Below are positions 10,364 through 22,430 of a DNA stretch of 64,000 nucleotides, one piece after another. The stretch comes from Rhyacophila brunnea (taxonomy: Eukaryota; Arthropoda; Insecta; Trichoptera; Rhyacophilidae). The stretch spans positions 558,001 through 622,000 of the forward strand of contig JAGYXB010000622.1 of the NCBI GenBank assembly GCA_022495005.1, given 5' to 3'. The translations under genes and the position numbers were made by a program. The notes under the pieces are model-generated. The model was not told the DNA's origin, did not search any database, and was given only the letters and a program-made list of their open reading frames with translations. The number at the start of each line of letters is the position of its first letter. Positions within the stretch are counted from its first letter, which is position 1.

Positions 10364-10936
10364 CATCATCATCATCATCAGGGGCGCGATAACCCTGTGT
10401 GGGTCCTGGCCTCCTCTAACAGCTTCCTCCACCTGTCCCTATCCAGTGTGGCCGCATTCCAATTTGGTACCCCCAGAATACGGCAGTCACTGGCAGCTCC
10501 ATCTAACCAGCGAATCTTTGGCCTCCCTCTTCTTCTACGTCCTATTGGATTGCTGGACATCACTCTCTTTGCCGGTTCATTGTCATTCATACGGTGCACA
10601 TGACCTAGCCATCGCAGTCTCCCAATCTTAATTGATTGAACTGCGCTGCAATCTTCGTACAGCCCGTAGAGCTCAGCATTATATCTTATCCTCCAATTGG
10701 TGCCATCCCTGATCGGTCCATATATACGGCGGAGAATTTTTCTTTCAAAGATGTTCAGGGCTCGTTCATTTCGCAGAGTTAATATCCAGGTTTCCGATGC
10801 GTAGATGAGCACTGGCTTTACAAGTGTCTTGTAAAGAGTGCTTTTAGTTCGGCGAGATAGTAAGCGGGGCTTAAAATGTCTTAACAGACCAAAGTAGCAT
10901 TTATTCGCAGACATGATTCTCTTGTTGATTTCTTCT
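10364..10936 (-). mobile_element. 5'-truncated RTE-like LINE insertion with 12-bp TSD
   Basis: Flanked by the perfect 12-bp direct repeat GTACCTATATAT at 10352-10363 and 10937-10948. On the minus strand the element ends in a TGA trinucleotide run directly after the stop codon. Such a short simple-repeat tail with a near-absent 3' UTR is typical of RTE-type LINEs. 5' truncation plus TSD indicates target-primed reverse transcription. Clade assignment is tentative. Confidence 0.85.
10378..10936 (-). CDS. LINE ORF2 C-terminal fragment (endonuclease/reverse transcriptase protein)
   Basis: An uninterrupted frame of about 185 codons covering the C-terminal end of a non-LTR retrotransposon polyprotein, entered from the truncation point and ending at the first TGA of the tail. 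Family hallmarks visible in order: ANKCYFGL, TLYKTLVKPVL then YASETW, FERKILRRIYGP, LRWLGHVHRMN, and GRPKIRWLDGA. These lie beyond the RT catalytic palm; no endonuclease domain or YxDD box is present, so it cannot transpose by itself. The undamaged frame together with the perfect TSD suggests a fairly recent insertion. No host function is implied. Confidence 0.85.
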
Positions 10937-11012
10937 GTACCTATATATACACTTCATTAAAAATACATCATTTTGAAACTAAAAGTCATAAAACATAATT
11001 TTAAGAAATCTT

Positions 11013-11240
11013 TTGGTACTGTTCGGTTATACCGGAGGCAGCGGAAAACGCATTTTGAAAATAGCCGATAAACTGGATTATTTGTTAGTTTGGGTTAGTT
11101 TAGGTTCGGTTAGGTTGGGTTAGGTTAGGTTAGGTTAGGTTAGGTTAGGTTTGGTTAGGTTAACCTAACAAATAATTCAGTTTATCGGCTATTTTCAAAA
11201 TGCGTTTTCCGCTGCCTTCGGTATAACCGAACAGTACCAA
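11013..11240. mobile_element. palindromic MITE with TTAGG telomere-like core, copy 1
   Basis: Inverted arms start TTGGTACTGTTCGGTTATAC and continue through GCGGAAAACGCATTTTGAAA and TTTATCGGCTATTTTC. Between them, at about 11090-11165, lies a degenerate TTAGG array (GGTTAGGTTAGGTTAGG...). Possible 4-bp TCTT flanks on both sides. The homologous copy at 46516-46695 has the same arms around a shorter TTAGG array, so the array belongs to the element rather than to a telomere. No coding capacity. Confidence 0.8.
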
Positions 11241-12438
11241 TCTTTTTTTTTGACCGAGTGATTCGAGCTCACATGTTTCACTTTATGTGTAAATACTCAT
11301 ATCGATTAAGCTAATATCTATGGTATCTGAGATCTTTCAAATTCAACCAAGAAATGATTATCAGCATAATTTGATATAAATGGTTATATATTGATATCCA
11401 TGATTATCGAGCGGTAACATATTGGCTTATTATGTCGTGAGTCCCAAGTTCGTATCCCAGGTCTGGGAAATTTACATGCTGTTCAATGTGTATTTGGATC
11501 GAAAGCAAGGTGGCAAACATCAAATTATCACTAATCAAACTCATCAAATTATCACTATCACTTAAAATAACACTGTCCTCTAAACATGTTGATGTAGTAA
11601 ATATAAATGGTATATATTACTGACATAATTTAAGTCTGGCATCAGAAGAAATATATAGTTGAACTTATGACGTCAACGGTTTTTAAGAATTATATATTTT
11701 CAATAAATGTATACTTAACCCACGAAACTGTGGTATTGAAGTATAATAATTCTGTTGTGTTTCACAAAATGATAATATACAAAGGCATTTCTCAAAGAGA
11801 TAACTCATCCCAAATCCCCGTTATAATATTATAGCCAACTATTTCTGAGATTTGAAAAGGGCCTTCTGAGAAATTAACATTACAAGTATATCCACTTTGG
11901 TTAATCCTCGGCCGACGAGGAGTTGAATTAAAAGGGGTGAGACAGGTGAAGCCGTAGGGCTATAGTCTACAATACCGAGCTGCCTTGGAACTGATCTTAA
12001 CTTAACACATTGGGAGGATGATATTTTGAATATTAGATATACTAATATTATTTAATAGTGGTTATTTATTTTAATGGTGTTAACCAATGACATATTAAAT
12101 GGACAACTCACTTCATACCGGCGCGCACGAGAAATTGTGCATGAAAGTCATTCACAGATGTATAGGTAGATGTCACGTGACCATATGACGTATCCATTTC
12201 CATTATGCGATACAAGCTTCGAGAATTTATAGTAATATAACCTTTATTGTAATGGCGTATTAGTGTCATGACTCATTGCGTTAGAAACAGATTCTCGGTT
12301 ACTTACGACTTCTCGGAGATTAGACGCAAGTGAGCCAGCGCATCACAGGCGACTGTCCAATGGTTTCTGTCATTCAATTGCATTGAATAAACATTATCTT
12401 AAAATGGCATTTTATAAATAATAAATAATACTAACACA
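11241..12438. other. noncoding sequence with decayed tRNA-like fragments
   Basis: Minus strand at 11255-11330 has a tRNA-like TTAGCTTAATCG and GTGAGCTCGAATCAC pair. Plus strand at about 11398-11485 has a SINE A-like head (CCCAAGTTCGTATCCCAGG, then GTCTGGGAAATTTACATG). Both are too eroded for firm assignment. A perfect TGACGTCA is at 11668-11675. No gene seen. Confidence 0.35.
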
Positions 12439-12513
12439 TGAAAAGTGATATCCCATCTTTCTTGGAGTGTTTAGTAGATTTTTTTTACAATTTTTAACTA
12501 GGCACATTGGCAT
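12439..12513 (-). CDS. possible first exon of a second THAP-type protein (partial)
   Basis: Minus-strand start MPMCLVKNCKKN with the same Met-x-x-Cys-x4-Cys spacing as the THAP exon at 5588, followed about 12 residues later by GYHFS, which could stand for the FH motif. A GT-containing junction (CAT|GTGTTAG or GT|GTTAGT) follows near 12439, weaker than a consensus donor, so the exon end is approximate. I preferred the ATG at 12511-12513 because the longer upstream frame has no family resemblance. No second exon recognised downstream on this strand. A chance Cys-rich frame remains possible. Confidence 0.35.
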
Positions 12514-15500
12514 TTTGTAACACAATAATAACGGTGGAGTCGAAACCTGACAGTCAGAAATTTTGTATGGGCAGACCCAGCGGTGTCGCCAGACCGCTTG
12601 CAAGCAGAATGTTCATTTGAGCGTAGGACACCGATATTAAAATATGAATTTCGCCATCCGGCAGACCGACACAAAGTGAGTGTCATTTTATTTTCTAGAT
12701 GCTTCGTCCATATTAATGTCATTGGTGTTAACTGTCAAGTCTTGGCGGAAACGCAATTCAAATAGAATAAAACATATTATATAATACTCCTTATCACTTG
12801 AGGATGTCATGTTAATTGTATAGTGGTGTCCATTTTGATTATTTTATAATAATAATTTGTTATATTTGTCAGCTATGTATTTTTAATAATGAATATACGT
12901 GTATAACTTTTAACCAAGAAAGTTACGAAAATTGTGTCTTTGTTGTTGAATGTCACTTTTTGACAATTTAGCAATTATTTGAAATAACGCGATATTTTAT
13001 TAAATGAATAAATTTGTCAGAAATAATTTAATTGCAATATTAAATTATATTGCTAAATGTCCAGTTTAAATGTGTAAAAGATAATCTAGCCTAGCGACTT
13101 ATCATGGCCTTAACCTATTATGTTCCTTACCAATGCCTTCACTTAAACAACAGCTTTAGAACTCCCTTCGAAAACTATCGGATTAACTGAGACATAATAA
13201 TTATCCTTTATGTAGATATTATGTAAAATTTACAATAAGTCTTTTTTAATAAAACTCACATCATTAATTATAAAAAAAGACAGTGAGAATTTCGTAATTT
13301 TTACTTTATCGCAATTATTTAACAATACAAATGTTAGTCTAAATATGTATGTTTATTGCGCAATGCATATGGATAAACGTTGAAAAGATGTCATGAAAAT
13401 GTGAAGCCTTTAGAGATCTTGTGGATTATATAAATTATGGACAGATTTTCTGATTCTGAAACCATTGCATATAAAAAAATACCAGGACAAACAAACTAAA
13501 ATGAGCTATATATTTTATGGATTGGACCTTTAAATTAGTAACAATCGCAACGCAGTATTGAAATTTCTAGGGCTATATTACTAGTGGAACTACCTCAGAC
13601 AGGATATCAGTATCGACAGTGACACAAAACATATTGAGATTAAAAAAAAAAAAAAATCACCCTAACTCTCCAACTAGGTGTGGATGTTAGCCGCCATGGT
13701 TTTTTACGACAGCTAGTTTTTTTACCATTTTCTATACTAATTTAGTCCATGTTCCGGATCCAAACATCAATGAAAAAGCAACACATGCTTTTTTCAGCCG
13801 TAGAACACTGTCGACAAAAGTGTGTGCTTTAAATTTTTTATTAAACTTTCCACATTTATAATATTCAAATACCTGTTTTATTCTACGAAATTATGAAAAA
13901 TTTCTAGCGATAAAAATATTTGAGAAACATGGTAAAACTAATTTTGTTATTGTTTTATATAATTAAGAAATTTCTTCCATTCAATTAATTCTATACTTAC
14001 ATTGTATTCACAAATCATCATAACAGAAGTAAGTGTTAATGCTATACGTACTTAATCTATATTTAATTAATAATCAATATACGTTCGTCCATATGTAAAT
14101 GTGATCTACAGCTTATATTAAATTATACATGAGACAGCAAGGAAAGCCAGTGATCATGTCTGTATTATATTATTATATCTACAACTACTAAGATGCGAAC
14201 AAACACATTCACTAATCAAGACTCTAGTCTACACTTAACCTTAAAATAAGGGCTGTGTAAAAAGATATATGGAAAACATTTTTTTTGCTGATTAGAAGAT
14301 TTTCTCGTAGACTAATTTATGATCTAAATATCTGGTATATCAAGTATCGCGAACATTTATGAAATATATTATAATATATTATATAATAATATTGTCATTG
14401 ATGTAAATGAAAATAAAATGTCGAATTACTGAGAAAATAGTTATACCAGTTTCGCTCACAAATTTTTATTACTGGAAGGAAAATTTTTGAAATCACTAAA
14501 TTAAGGCTATATAACAAAAGTATAAATTTAATGAACTAAGTAAATTTTATAATTTTCGAAAATTTCAGAAACACCTAATCTTGTATATATTCAGTATTGG
14601 ATATATATTTATGAATTAAAATGTACCTTAGTTATATTTTAGTTAATATGAACATTACCAATATTATATACAAACACATAATAATTGTACAGGATACGCA
14701 ACAATTGAAATGTAAAATCAAAATATAATGAAGTACATAATAAAAAATGAGTATTTTAATAATCCAGGTTTCCCTACCTACGTTTAATTTCTCTTTCAGT
14801 CCCTTGGATATTTTGAAGAGTACCCAAAACACTGAACGCATTACCGATAGTAAGTTTATATCGTTATGTCCGTCTAAGGAAGCCTACATCTAAAAAGCGT
14901 AGGCACGGAGGAACTAACTACCTAAAAGATAACTATGATTTGTGAATGAGTTAAAACAATCATTTCAATATTAAATCTGTAGTGCAAATAAGAATTATTC
15001 AGAGTAATATTTTTTTAAGTACAAGATAAGTAAAAACTTTAATCGCATTGCCGTATGTAAATATGTGGGTGGGTTCTTATGAAATGATTGTGTGTTAACT
15101 AGTAATTTGCCCAACCCTGCCATCATCACCTCACAGAGTACGTCTCGTCAATCTCAACAAAGCAGGAAAGATTGTACGATGGAAGAACGCTCCGTACTTG
15201 CTCTTCTTCGGTTCGTAAGTGCACGGGATTAGGAAGTGAAGGGTTAAATCTTTCAGCCAGTATTTCATGAAGCTCGCGTAAAGCTGGTTGCTGCGCTGAA
15301 AAGCTTAATCAGTTTATATTTTAAAACAAAATTTGCAAACTAGACAGTTTTTGAAAATACACAACAGCTTCAGAAATATATATGTTAGAAAAAAATCTAG
15401 AATTTTTTCCCAAGTGGAATACAAGAACGTTATCCAAAGTAATCGAGCCAATTGTTTTTCTTGTGGAGAGTTTCTGACACCTGTGTAAGTATGGTTGTTG

Positions 15501-16981
15501 GTAAATTCCGTCAATATTGCCACCAATTTTGTAATTAAAATCAAAGTAATAATATAACTAAATTTAATTCATCTAGATGGCATCCGGACTCATTGAAAAA
15601 ATATTTTGGTATATTTACGCGTGTTAATATTCATTTATTATATTATAATAAATATTACATACTGAATTTTCACAACATTTTAAAATCATTATGTTCAGTA
15701 AAAAAAGCTTCATTCTTAAATAGTATGTAACATACTTCTGCAATATACTCGTAGAAAAAAATACATTATTAATAATAATAATAAAACTAATTATTATTAT
15801 TCTCCAATCTGAAAAGTAGATACTTGTATTTTAAACCCATGATCGTTGTAGTTTTTGTATTGTACTACATTAAAACAGGAGAGTTATTCAAATTGTTCAG
15901 ACTAGATATAGTTTATAGTAATTTATTAATGAGGAATGTTGTATGTATGCATACTTGGATAAATTACTTATATTATTCACAGCAGCGCTGATCATATGGA
16001 GAGACTAGGCTGGAGGTTGGTTGCTGGCAGGACGCGGAAGAATCGTGACTCACAAGACTCTGCCAAACGATGTCCCGCTTCAGATTAATATGTCGCGAAA
16101 GGTTCCACGTGTACCGCCAAAGACAAATTCTGTATATCAGTACGTATTGTATATTACAATCTATTTATTTACGAGAGTCGTCTGTTGACTAATATTTCCG
16201 TCATGTTATTATCAAATGTACAAATGGGTTAACAATGCTTTTGCAAGATACGACGGAACACACCTGGCATTAACAGTAGAAGAAAGTTTGACACACTTAA
16301 AAAACTATCCTGTGTAAAAAGCCTCATTTTCTAAGCTAGATGTGCATTTTGGATTCTGGTTTGGAGACAATCTGCTTTGTTGGAGTCAATAATATGTCGT
16401 CGTTTATTATATGTTACTAATAATATTTATAAAATCTGAAGAACAAAATTAAATAAAATGGTTTTTAAAAATTAAGCAAAGGTCATCAGCTGACATTATT
16501 GACCTAATTTTTTTATTGTCATAATCTTAGAGACAAAATAATTTAAAACAATGTGAAAAATTATCAACGCACATGTCATTGGAAGTAGCTAATAGCTCTA
16601 AAACATAACTCTGGTAAGGAGATAATTGAGTTTGGATCAATTATGCATTGCAAGTAACTTTGATTAGGAACATAAATCTGATAAAAGCTTTCATTGCTTT
16701 TAATAAATAATTACACTCGTATATTATTAATGACATGTATGTCAAAAACTAGTTAGAAGTGTGTTATAAAATAATAAATTGTTGGAAAAAAATAATTGGA
16801 ATCATGAAATTGTTACTTCAGTAGCTTATATATGTTTTAAAATGTCCTGCTAGAAGACGTAACCGATCATAATCTTTAATAAATTAAATGGAGTAAATAA
16901 TATTATGTTTTTTACAATCTCGTTAATATAATACCGTTACATAAATAATTTCAAATTATTACAATTAAATTGATTAGGTAT
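12514..16981. other. AT-rich noncoding sequence, 4.4 kb
   Basis: No gene supported. GC-richer unassigned patches at 15110-15300 and 15975-16140 could be regulatory or decayed exons. A poly-A run is at about 13645. The plus-strand frame near 16240-16320 (DGTHLALTVEESLTHLKNYP) is coding-looking but short and unrecognised. Confidence 0.4.
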
Positions 16982-16985
16982 ATTA

Positions 16986-19589
16986 CGGGGGTCTAGGATC
17001 ATAAGGGCGAAACTACAAAAACACTGTACTGAGATAAATGGGAAAATAGGGTAAAATAGTTTTTATTGTTAAAAAAAACAATTTCACACTGTAAAAATAC
17101 AAAAAAAAAAAATTAAAGCTATTGTAACATATTCATAAGAGTAATGTAGAGTATCAATATTGTCATTTTAGACATTAGTTAAATGGGAAAAAAATATTGT
17201 CTCTCAAAATATTTTCAAATAAGGTTACTGGTAAATATTTGTTCATAATACAATATAGATTATACAAAACATAGGCGAAATGTCTTTCATCAAATTCTAT
17301 TCCTAAATCTAACTATATACATAATTTTGTTATGCATCTTATTCATCCATGTTTTCCTAATTATTTTCAAGATTTGACAACTTTAAAGAATTGTAAAAAT
17401 AATGATATTGTTCCTGAATAATGCCCATTGATATCTTTTTCGCAGTGAGGGAAAGTGCTGCGTTATATTTAGGCTGGAGTCGAAAAGATGAATGGTTAAT
17501 TATTCTGGTTTCTCTTCGTATGACTTTGAGCATTTTGAATGGTTCGTGAAATCCATATTTTCTCCATCCGTATCAATCCGTATGAATCGTTTAACACTTT
17601 CTCCATCCGCATCAATCTTCTTATTTTTATTCTTTTTTATTTTTATTTTATTCTATATTTCTTATATGCATTTTTGTAATTCAGAAAAATCAAGAAAATC
17701 TTGTTGATCCATCTTAGTTAGATTGTATTTTTTGTGTGCCATCTCAACAGCAGAGTACCATGCGGATGGATGGTGTTTATATCCAAATGCTTTAGTTTTC
17801 GATTCTCGCATGAACGGAATCTCATTTCATTTGCGAGTGCCCGGATTCAAAGAACATTTGATTAACTATCGGAATTTTTGGGAACGACTATGTTTTATAA
17901 TGAACATCTTGTGGCACCATCCGGTCTTTGTTTTTCAATATCGCCTTAAGACCAATATGAATTCAACATTGTCTGCCGTACTGTTTCGGTAAAATTCTCA
18001 TTACACTTTCTGGGACATTTAGAACAGTCTTTGAGCTTTAAATAACTTTCTTCAATTTGCTTACCTGTAACTGAAACATATGACATTCCGTTTTATCTAT
18101 TAGTTACATGTTTATTTTTTTTGCATTCGTACGGCTTAGCAATACGTGTTCGTTTACTATTTAACTCATCAAAAACACAATCTAATTTCTGAATTGAACA
18201 TTATCGGACATCACCGACATCATTTCTTATTATAATTTCTTCTGGGCATCCATTACATTTTTCAAAAAACCGGTTGAGTTATTCAAACACGTAGTAATTC
18301 CTGAGATGCTGTAAATGAGTTTGTTCTACAGGAAATCGATGAATTAACTCTTATTTTATCTGTTTTCATAATATAATATTATGAAGTATATACCATGGCT
18401 AAATTCAGCATATAATGGTGGTTCATGCGTAGGTTCTAATATATTTTCTACTAACAATAATAATTGTTCCGAATGTCCTGGTAATGGCTCAAATATAATC
18501 TCTTCAAAAAATCCTGTTTCACTATTCAACCACGAAGTAAATTCTGGGATGACGTGCACGTCTAAGAAAAGAAATAGTATTTTTAATACAAAAGACAGAT
18601 ATGTTGAGTCCGGTTTTCTAAAAAAAATATAAAATATTAATTACATAATACATAATAGAGTTCAATTTTGTCTTTTATGATGAGTGAATATTCTGCATTA
18701 TTTTCCATTAGTCATTTTGCTGGCCATCCTGGTAACGTATCAGGGAGAAACTCTCGAAAATATTATCTTGAGCTCTGCAACCACGAAGTAACTCCTAAGA
18801 TGATAATATGCATGTCTGAGAAAAAAAAATCGTATTTTTAATACAATCAGCTAGTAGATAAAGCCATATCTGAACAAATGAAGAATTCATTATAATATTT
18901 CATCAAGGTTATTTGTTTATCAGAGTTATTCTCCTTGAAATTATAATCATTAGTCGGTGTATTATCTGGTATATGATTTGAGTTCAAAACATTCAGTTCT
19001 TTGTCTTCCAATTCTGTATTTCGATCTGCAAAAACATGATTTATAACGATGCTGTAAGTATATTAATATATAATCAGATTACATTTAAAAACAATTTGAC
19101 CGGTTAGGAGTCGAAATAACATAACTTAAATAAACATAAGTAATTCCTTACTTCGCATGCTTGTACGTTGGTTCTGTTTAAAGATATCCACAATCATTAT
19201 CTCTCCAAAACATTGTTGATATGCAAATATGAACCGATAACAATTGTTTACTTAAGTCAAATTGACAACTTACGGCAAACTAAAAATTACGAAACTTCCA
19301 TAAACTAAACTTTATGTCAGTGACACAAAGGCTAAACGCCGCTTACGTCGAAGTGTCCTTGATTAATCGGCATTAATGTCAGAGTCACACAGGTGTAAGA
19401 GGATATTCACCCATATGACATTAAAATTCCATGTGGATTTGTAGATACGCCAAGTAATATCTGGCAAACCTCTATACGTACGAGTTTCATCTTTGTACAT
19501 ACGATAGAACTGCGTTCTAGCAAGACAATGCAATATTTAACTCAAAACAGCCATTTTTGTAGTTTTGCCCTTATGATCCTAGACCCCCG
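16986..19589 (-). mobile_element. complete DNA transposon, 2.6 kb, with ATTA target duplication (Sola-like, tentative)
   Basis: Left end CGGGGGTCTAGGATCATAAG is matched in inverted orientation at the right end; the repeat extends through GGGC(G/A)AAACTACAAAAA. ATTA directly flanks both ends (16982-16985 and 19590-19593), a 4-bp target duplication. The interior holds a minus-strand multi-exon transposase pseudogene. A 4-bp duplication with a Cys-rich multi-exon transposase fits Sola-type elements, but superfamily is inferred, not established. In-frame stops show it is inactive, while intact ends could still be mobilised in trans. Confidence 0.8.
17450..19158 (-). pseudogene. decayed multi-exon transposase of the 16986-19589 transposon
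   Basis: Minus strand. A 7-base exon (19152-19158, ATG CGA A) ends at GTAAGG and joins in frame to an exon starting at 19025 after TTTTTGCAG, giving 61 codons (MRNRNTELEDKEL...) to a stop at 18847. Two related exons follow, starting at 18815 and 18561 after CTCAG and CTTAG acceptors; the second encodes DVHVIPEFTSWLNSETGFFE. Further on, about 17930-18040, comes a zinc-knuckle-like CSKCPRKCNEN and YWS-stop-GDIEKQR. At 17800-17850 there is a GHSQMK...DSVHARIE block, and then KMDQQDFLDFSELQKMH. These motifs recur in a transposase family I know from arthropod genomes but cannot name with certainty. Several in-frame stops and shifts make it non-functional. Confidence 0.65.
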
Positions 19590-19593
19590 ATTA

Positions 19594-20898
19594 TATCTCC
19601 ATATTACACTTAAAGGCCGTTGCATAAGCTTCAAAAATACTAGAGCTTTAATTTTATTTAAATTAAAAAAAATCATAACTGTTACCGTGGAATATGTATA
19701 TATATAGGGCTGGTCTGTGAATCTCGCATAACCCCTACAAGAGGGGTTGACAGGGCTCTAGCCTGGGGGCCCGGCGTGGTGTGTCGACCAGATAAGTGAG
19801 ATAATATTACCAATATAAAATATGAGGTTGTTTTATTATTCTTATCTGAGATAACTAGTTTGAAGGCATCTATATAGCTATATATTTGGTCTGTCCTTCC
19901 ATGTCCATTGATTTAGTTTGTAGTGGGCCAACGTCATCGTCACCGTTACCTACTGGATTATCCAACTGATGGTGTTAACCAAAAATACGAAGCATACACG
20001 CAGTATTACATTCATTATGCTAGCCCTGGTCGATTAATTTAAATATTTTTTTATATTGTAGGTACACGCCACCATCTCTTGGAATTATGGTAAAGTTTTA
20101 TTTTTTTATAAATAATAAAACGCCGGATACTGATATTTAAGGACTAGGGGGATAACATGAACAACTGACGGCCTTCATCAATCGACCTTTGTTTATGATC
20201 ATGTATTAACATTTTACCATAGACCCTCTCTTGCCGTTGATAGATAATTTAAAATCATACGAATATATTTTCTTTTTATATTTTTGTCTTTTTATCACTA
20301 ATTCTGAGGATGGGTTCATAGCCTAAAATGGCATGCATTTACTTTGCAGAATTTTTAATAGAAGCTTTCTTTCTAAACTTTTGATAAGCCACATAAAAAA
20401 ATAAACATGAAAGAAATTATATCTATTTATAATTGACATGCAAACATTCACAAATAAATTAAATCAAATGTATAATGATTGATAATATTGATAGTTAACA
20501 TGTAGCATTTTATATTATAATAATTTGTAGTATGTTTCTTGATTAATAAAAATAGCTTTTTATCTAATATGGCAGAAGGTACGAGCATGGTACTTGGCTA
20601 CTTACTACAAAGAAGATCGCGTTCAGTGCTTCATAACATTATGATACCAATTGCCGACAACTCAATAATTTAAGTGGATTTATTTAAAAATACAAACAAC
20701 CCCTAAAATACGCGGAATATTTTATAGGTATATGAACTGTGTATCTTAATTAAAGTAATCCGTAAATTGATCTGTATCCATATTTGCCATAAAATCCATA
20801 TTATACGATGATTTACTGTTATACATATTATCTTACGTCTCATTATTGGACTATGCTGTAAATAATATGAGATGTGATTTTACATGTTCCTAGTAAAT
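19594..20898. other. noncoding sequence including dispersed repeat copy 2
   Basis: About 19705-19890 carries the GACAGGGCTCTAGCCTGG plus GGGCCCGG block shared with 735-810 (other strand) and the following GATAAGTGAGATAA. The rest is AT-rich without recognised features. Confidence 0.45.
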
Positions 20899-21279
20899 CG
20901 GCTGCTTAAATTGCAAACCGGCCAACTCCATTTGGACAAATTTATTCAGGAGAGAGAAAAAACTTAATAACTTAATTATCGAGCCGAATTTAACAAATTC
21001 TAAAAATACCCTTGGATTTTATTTTTACAAATAAGCTGCACCATGAATTAATAGACGATTTTAGCTACCATTTTATATTATATAAAGAGCGGAGTTATTC
21101 CATTAAAAATTTGGTACCTGCAGTTAGCTGTTGTGTGTGAAGAACGATAACGCATTTATTTATAGGTTTAGGAGTTTGAAATTTTGTGTGAGCATAGAAA
21201 ACCTGCTTTATAACAAAATGTCTTAAAATATTACTTTTGGTCAAAAGTGCAGTTAGCCGGTTTGCAGATTAAACAGCCG
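20899..21279. mobile_element. MITE with CGGCTG terminal inverted repeats and AAAT flanks
   Basis: Left end CGGCTGCTTAAATTGCAAAC and the right end read inverted, CGGCTGTTTAATCTGCAAAC, continue into CGGC(C/T)AACT. AAAT lies immediately outside both ends (20895-20898 and 21280-21283), a possible 4-bp duplication. Interior motifs AAGAGCGGAGTTATTC and GATAACGCATTTATTTATA recur in a partial copy at 48608-48885. No coding capacity. Confidence 0.7.
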
Positions 21280-21469
21280 AAATGTTTTACAAATTTAACG
21301 CACGTCCCGTGTAAAAGAGATATGCATTATTTTTACATAAGTTCTTATTATTGTTATATATTTTTTGCATGGTTTATAAAAAGGAATTGTGATTATGTAA
21401 TGTGTCGGTAACTTTTACATCAGTAAACACGAATTACCCTGCTTAATAATGACATCTCACTATCGAGTC

Positions 21470-21690
21470 AAGTCGCGTGTAGCACTAACGGCCTCCCGGC
21501 GCTGCAAAGGGTGCAAATAGTGGATGTATCGCGCAATCAATCAGTAGGGCACAATCGTGACGTCACAATAGGCGGGAAACGAACCCGGGCTTCCGGTCTG
21601 AGCGCGCGAATCGCAGACGCACGTGCCGCAACACTCTTCCGCCCGATTTGAAAGCGGAAATTCTTTTTGCGGATTATTTTTGTCGGCGGT
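21470..21690. promoter_or_regulatory. CpG-rich island with CRE palindrome
   Basis: CpG-dense block in an AT-rich setting (GGCGGGAAACGAACCCGGGC, GAGCGCGCGAATCGCAGACG), with a perfect TGACGTCA at 21558-21565, the CREB/ATF consensus. No coding frame with family resemblance crosses it. A promoter or noncoding first exon is inferred; direction unknown. Confidence 0.3.
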
Positions 21691-22430
21691 TTTATGGCGC
21701 GCTATTTTATGGTATTGTTACATTTTTGTGTGCTCTTTCCACGGATTTGGATACTGGCTGTTGATTTTTTTTCATGCCGATGTAATATTTTTTTCATGTT
21801 TACAGGTATTCAATACTAATCCTCGTTTTGTAAAACGTGAAATTGACTTATGCAATAATATTTTGACTGCTCTATATTCCGTGCAAACAATGGTAAGTAA
21901 GTACCTACTTGTAAGTAAAGTTTTTAATAAAAATATATCTACTTTATATCAGTAGGATAAAATCATTCCCCTCTAAAATTACATGTTATTATGATAAGGG
22001 ATTCTGGATATTTTTAAAAAGTTAACTGGTCCAAAGCTATTTTTATTATAGATAAATTTTATTGTATATGAATTCGATCTGAATTAGGATGCCGCATAGC
22101 TGAAGTATAAAACCATGCTGTCCCTCTTTGACATTTTTCTCACGTAGTGTCCAATAGAATTTAGTGAAGTGCCACGTGGTATCTAATATCAACATTTGTC
22201 AATACGATGTATCATTTTACAAGTGTGAGTGGCATTTTAACTTTAACGTTTTATATTTATGATTTGTAGTTTTGTTTCGATAACGACTATATTAAGAAAG
22301 AAAAGAAAATTGTCGTGAATTCATAATAAAACTACATAATTGATGTATGTTACATGTGTCAAAAATACGAAAATACAATATTATACATTACGTCAAAAGA
22401 CATGGACAGCATGTTTGATTTAGCTATCTA
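21691..22430. other. AT-rich sequence, nothing recognised
   Basis: An open frame at 21623-21955 begins in the CpG island but resembles no family. Otherwise nothing supported. Confidence 0.4.

Noticed and set aside
11090..11165. Interstitial telomere or telomere-fusion site
   Set aside because: The TTAGG array is enclosed by inverted arms and recurs with the same arms at 46.5 kb, so it is part of a mobile element.
21623..21955. 110-residue protein beginning in a CpG island
   Set aside because: Hydrophobic low-complexity translation with no family resemblance; could be a noncoding exon instead.
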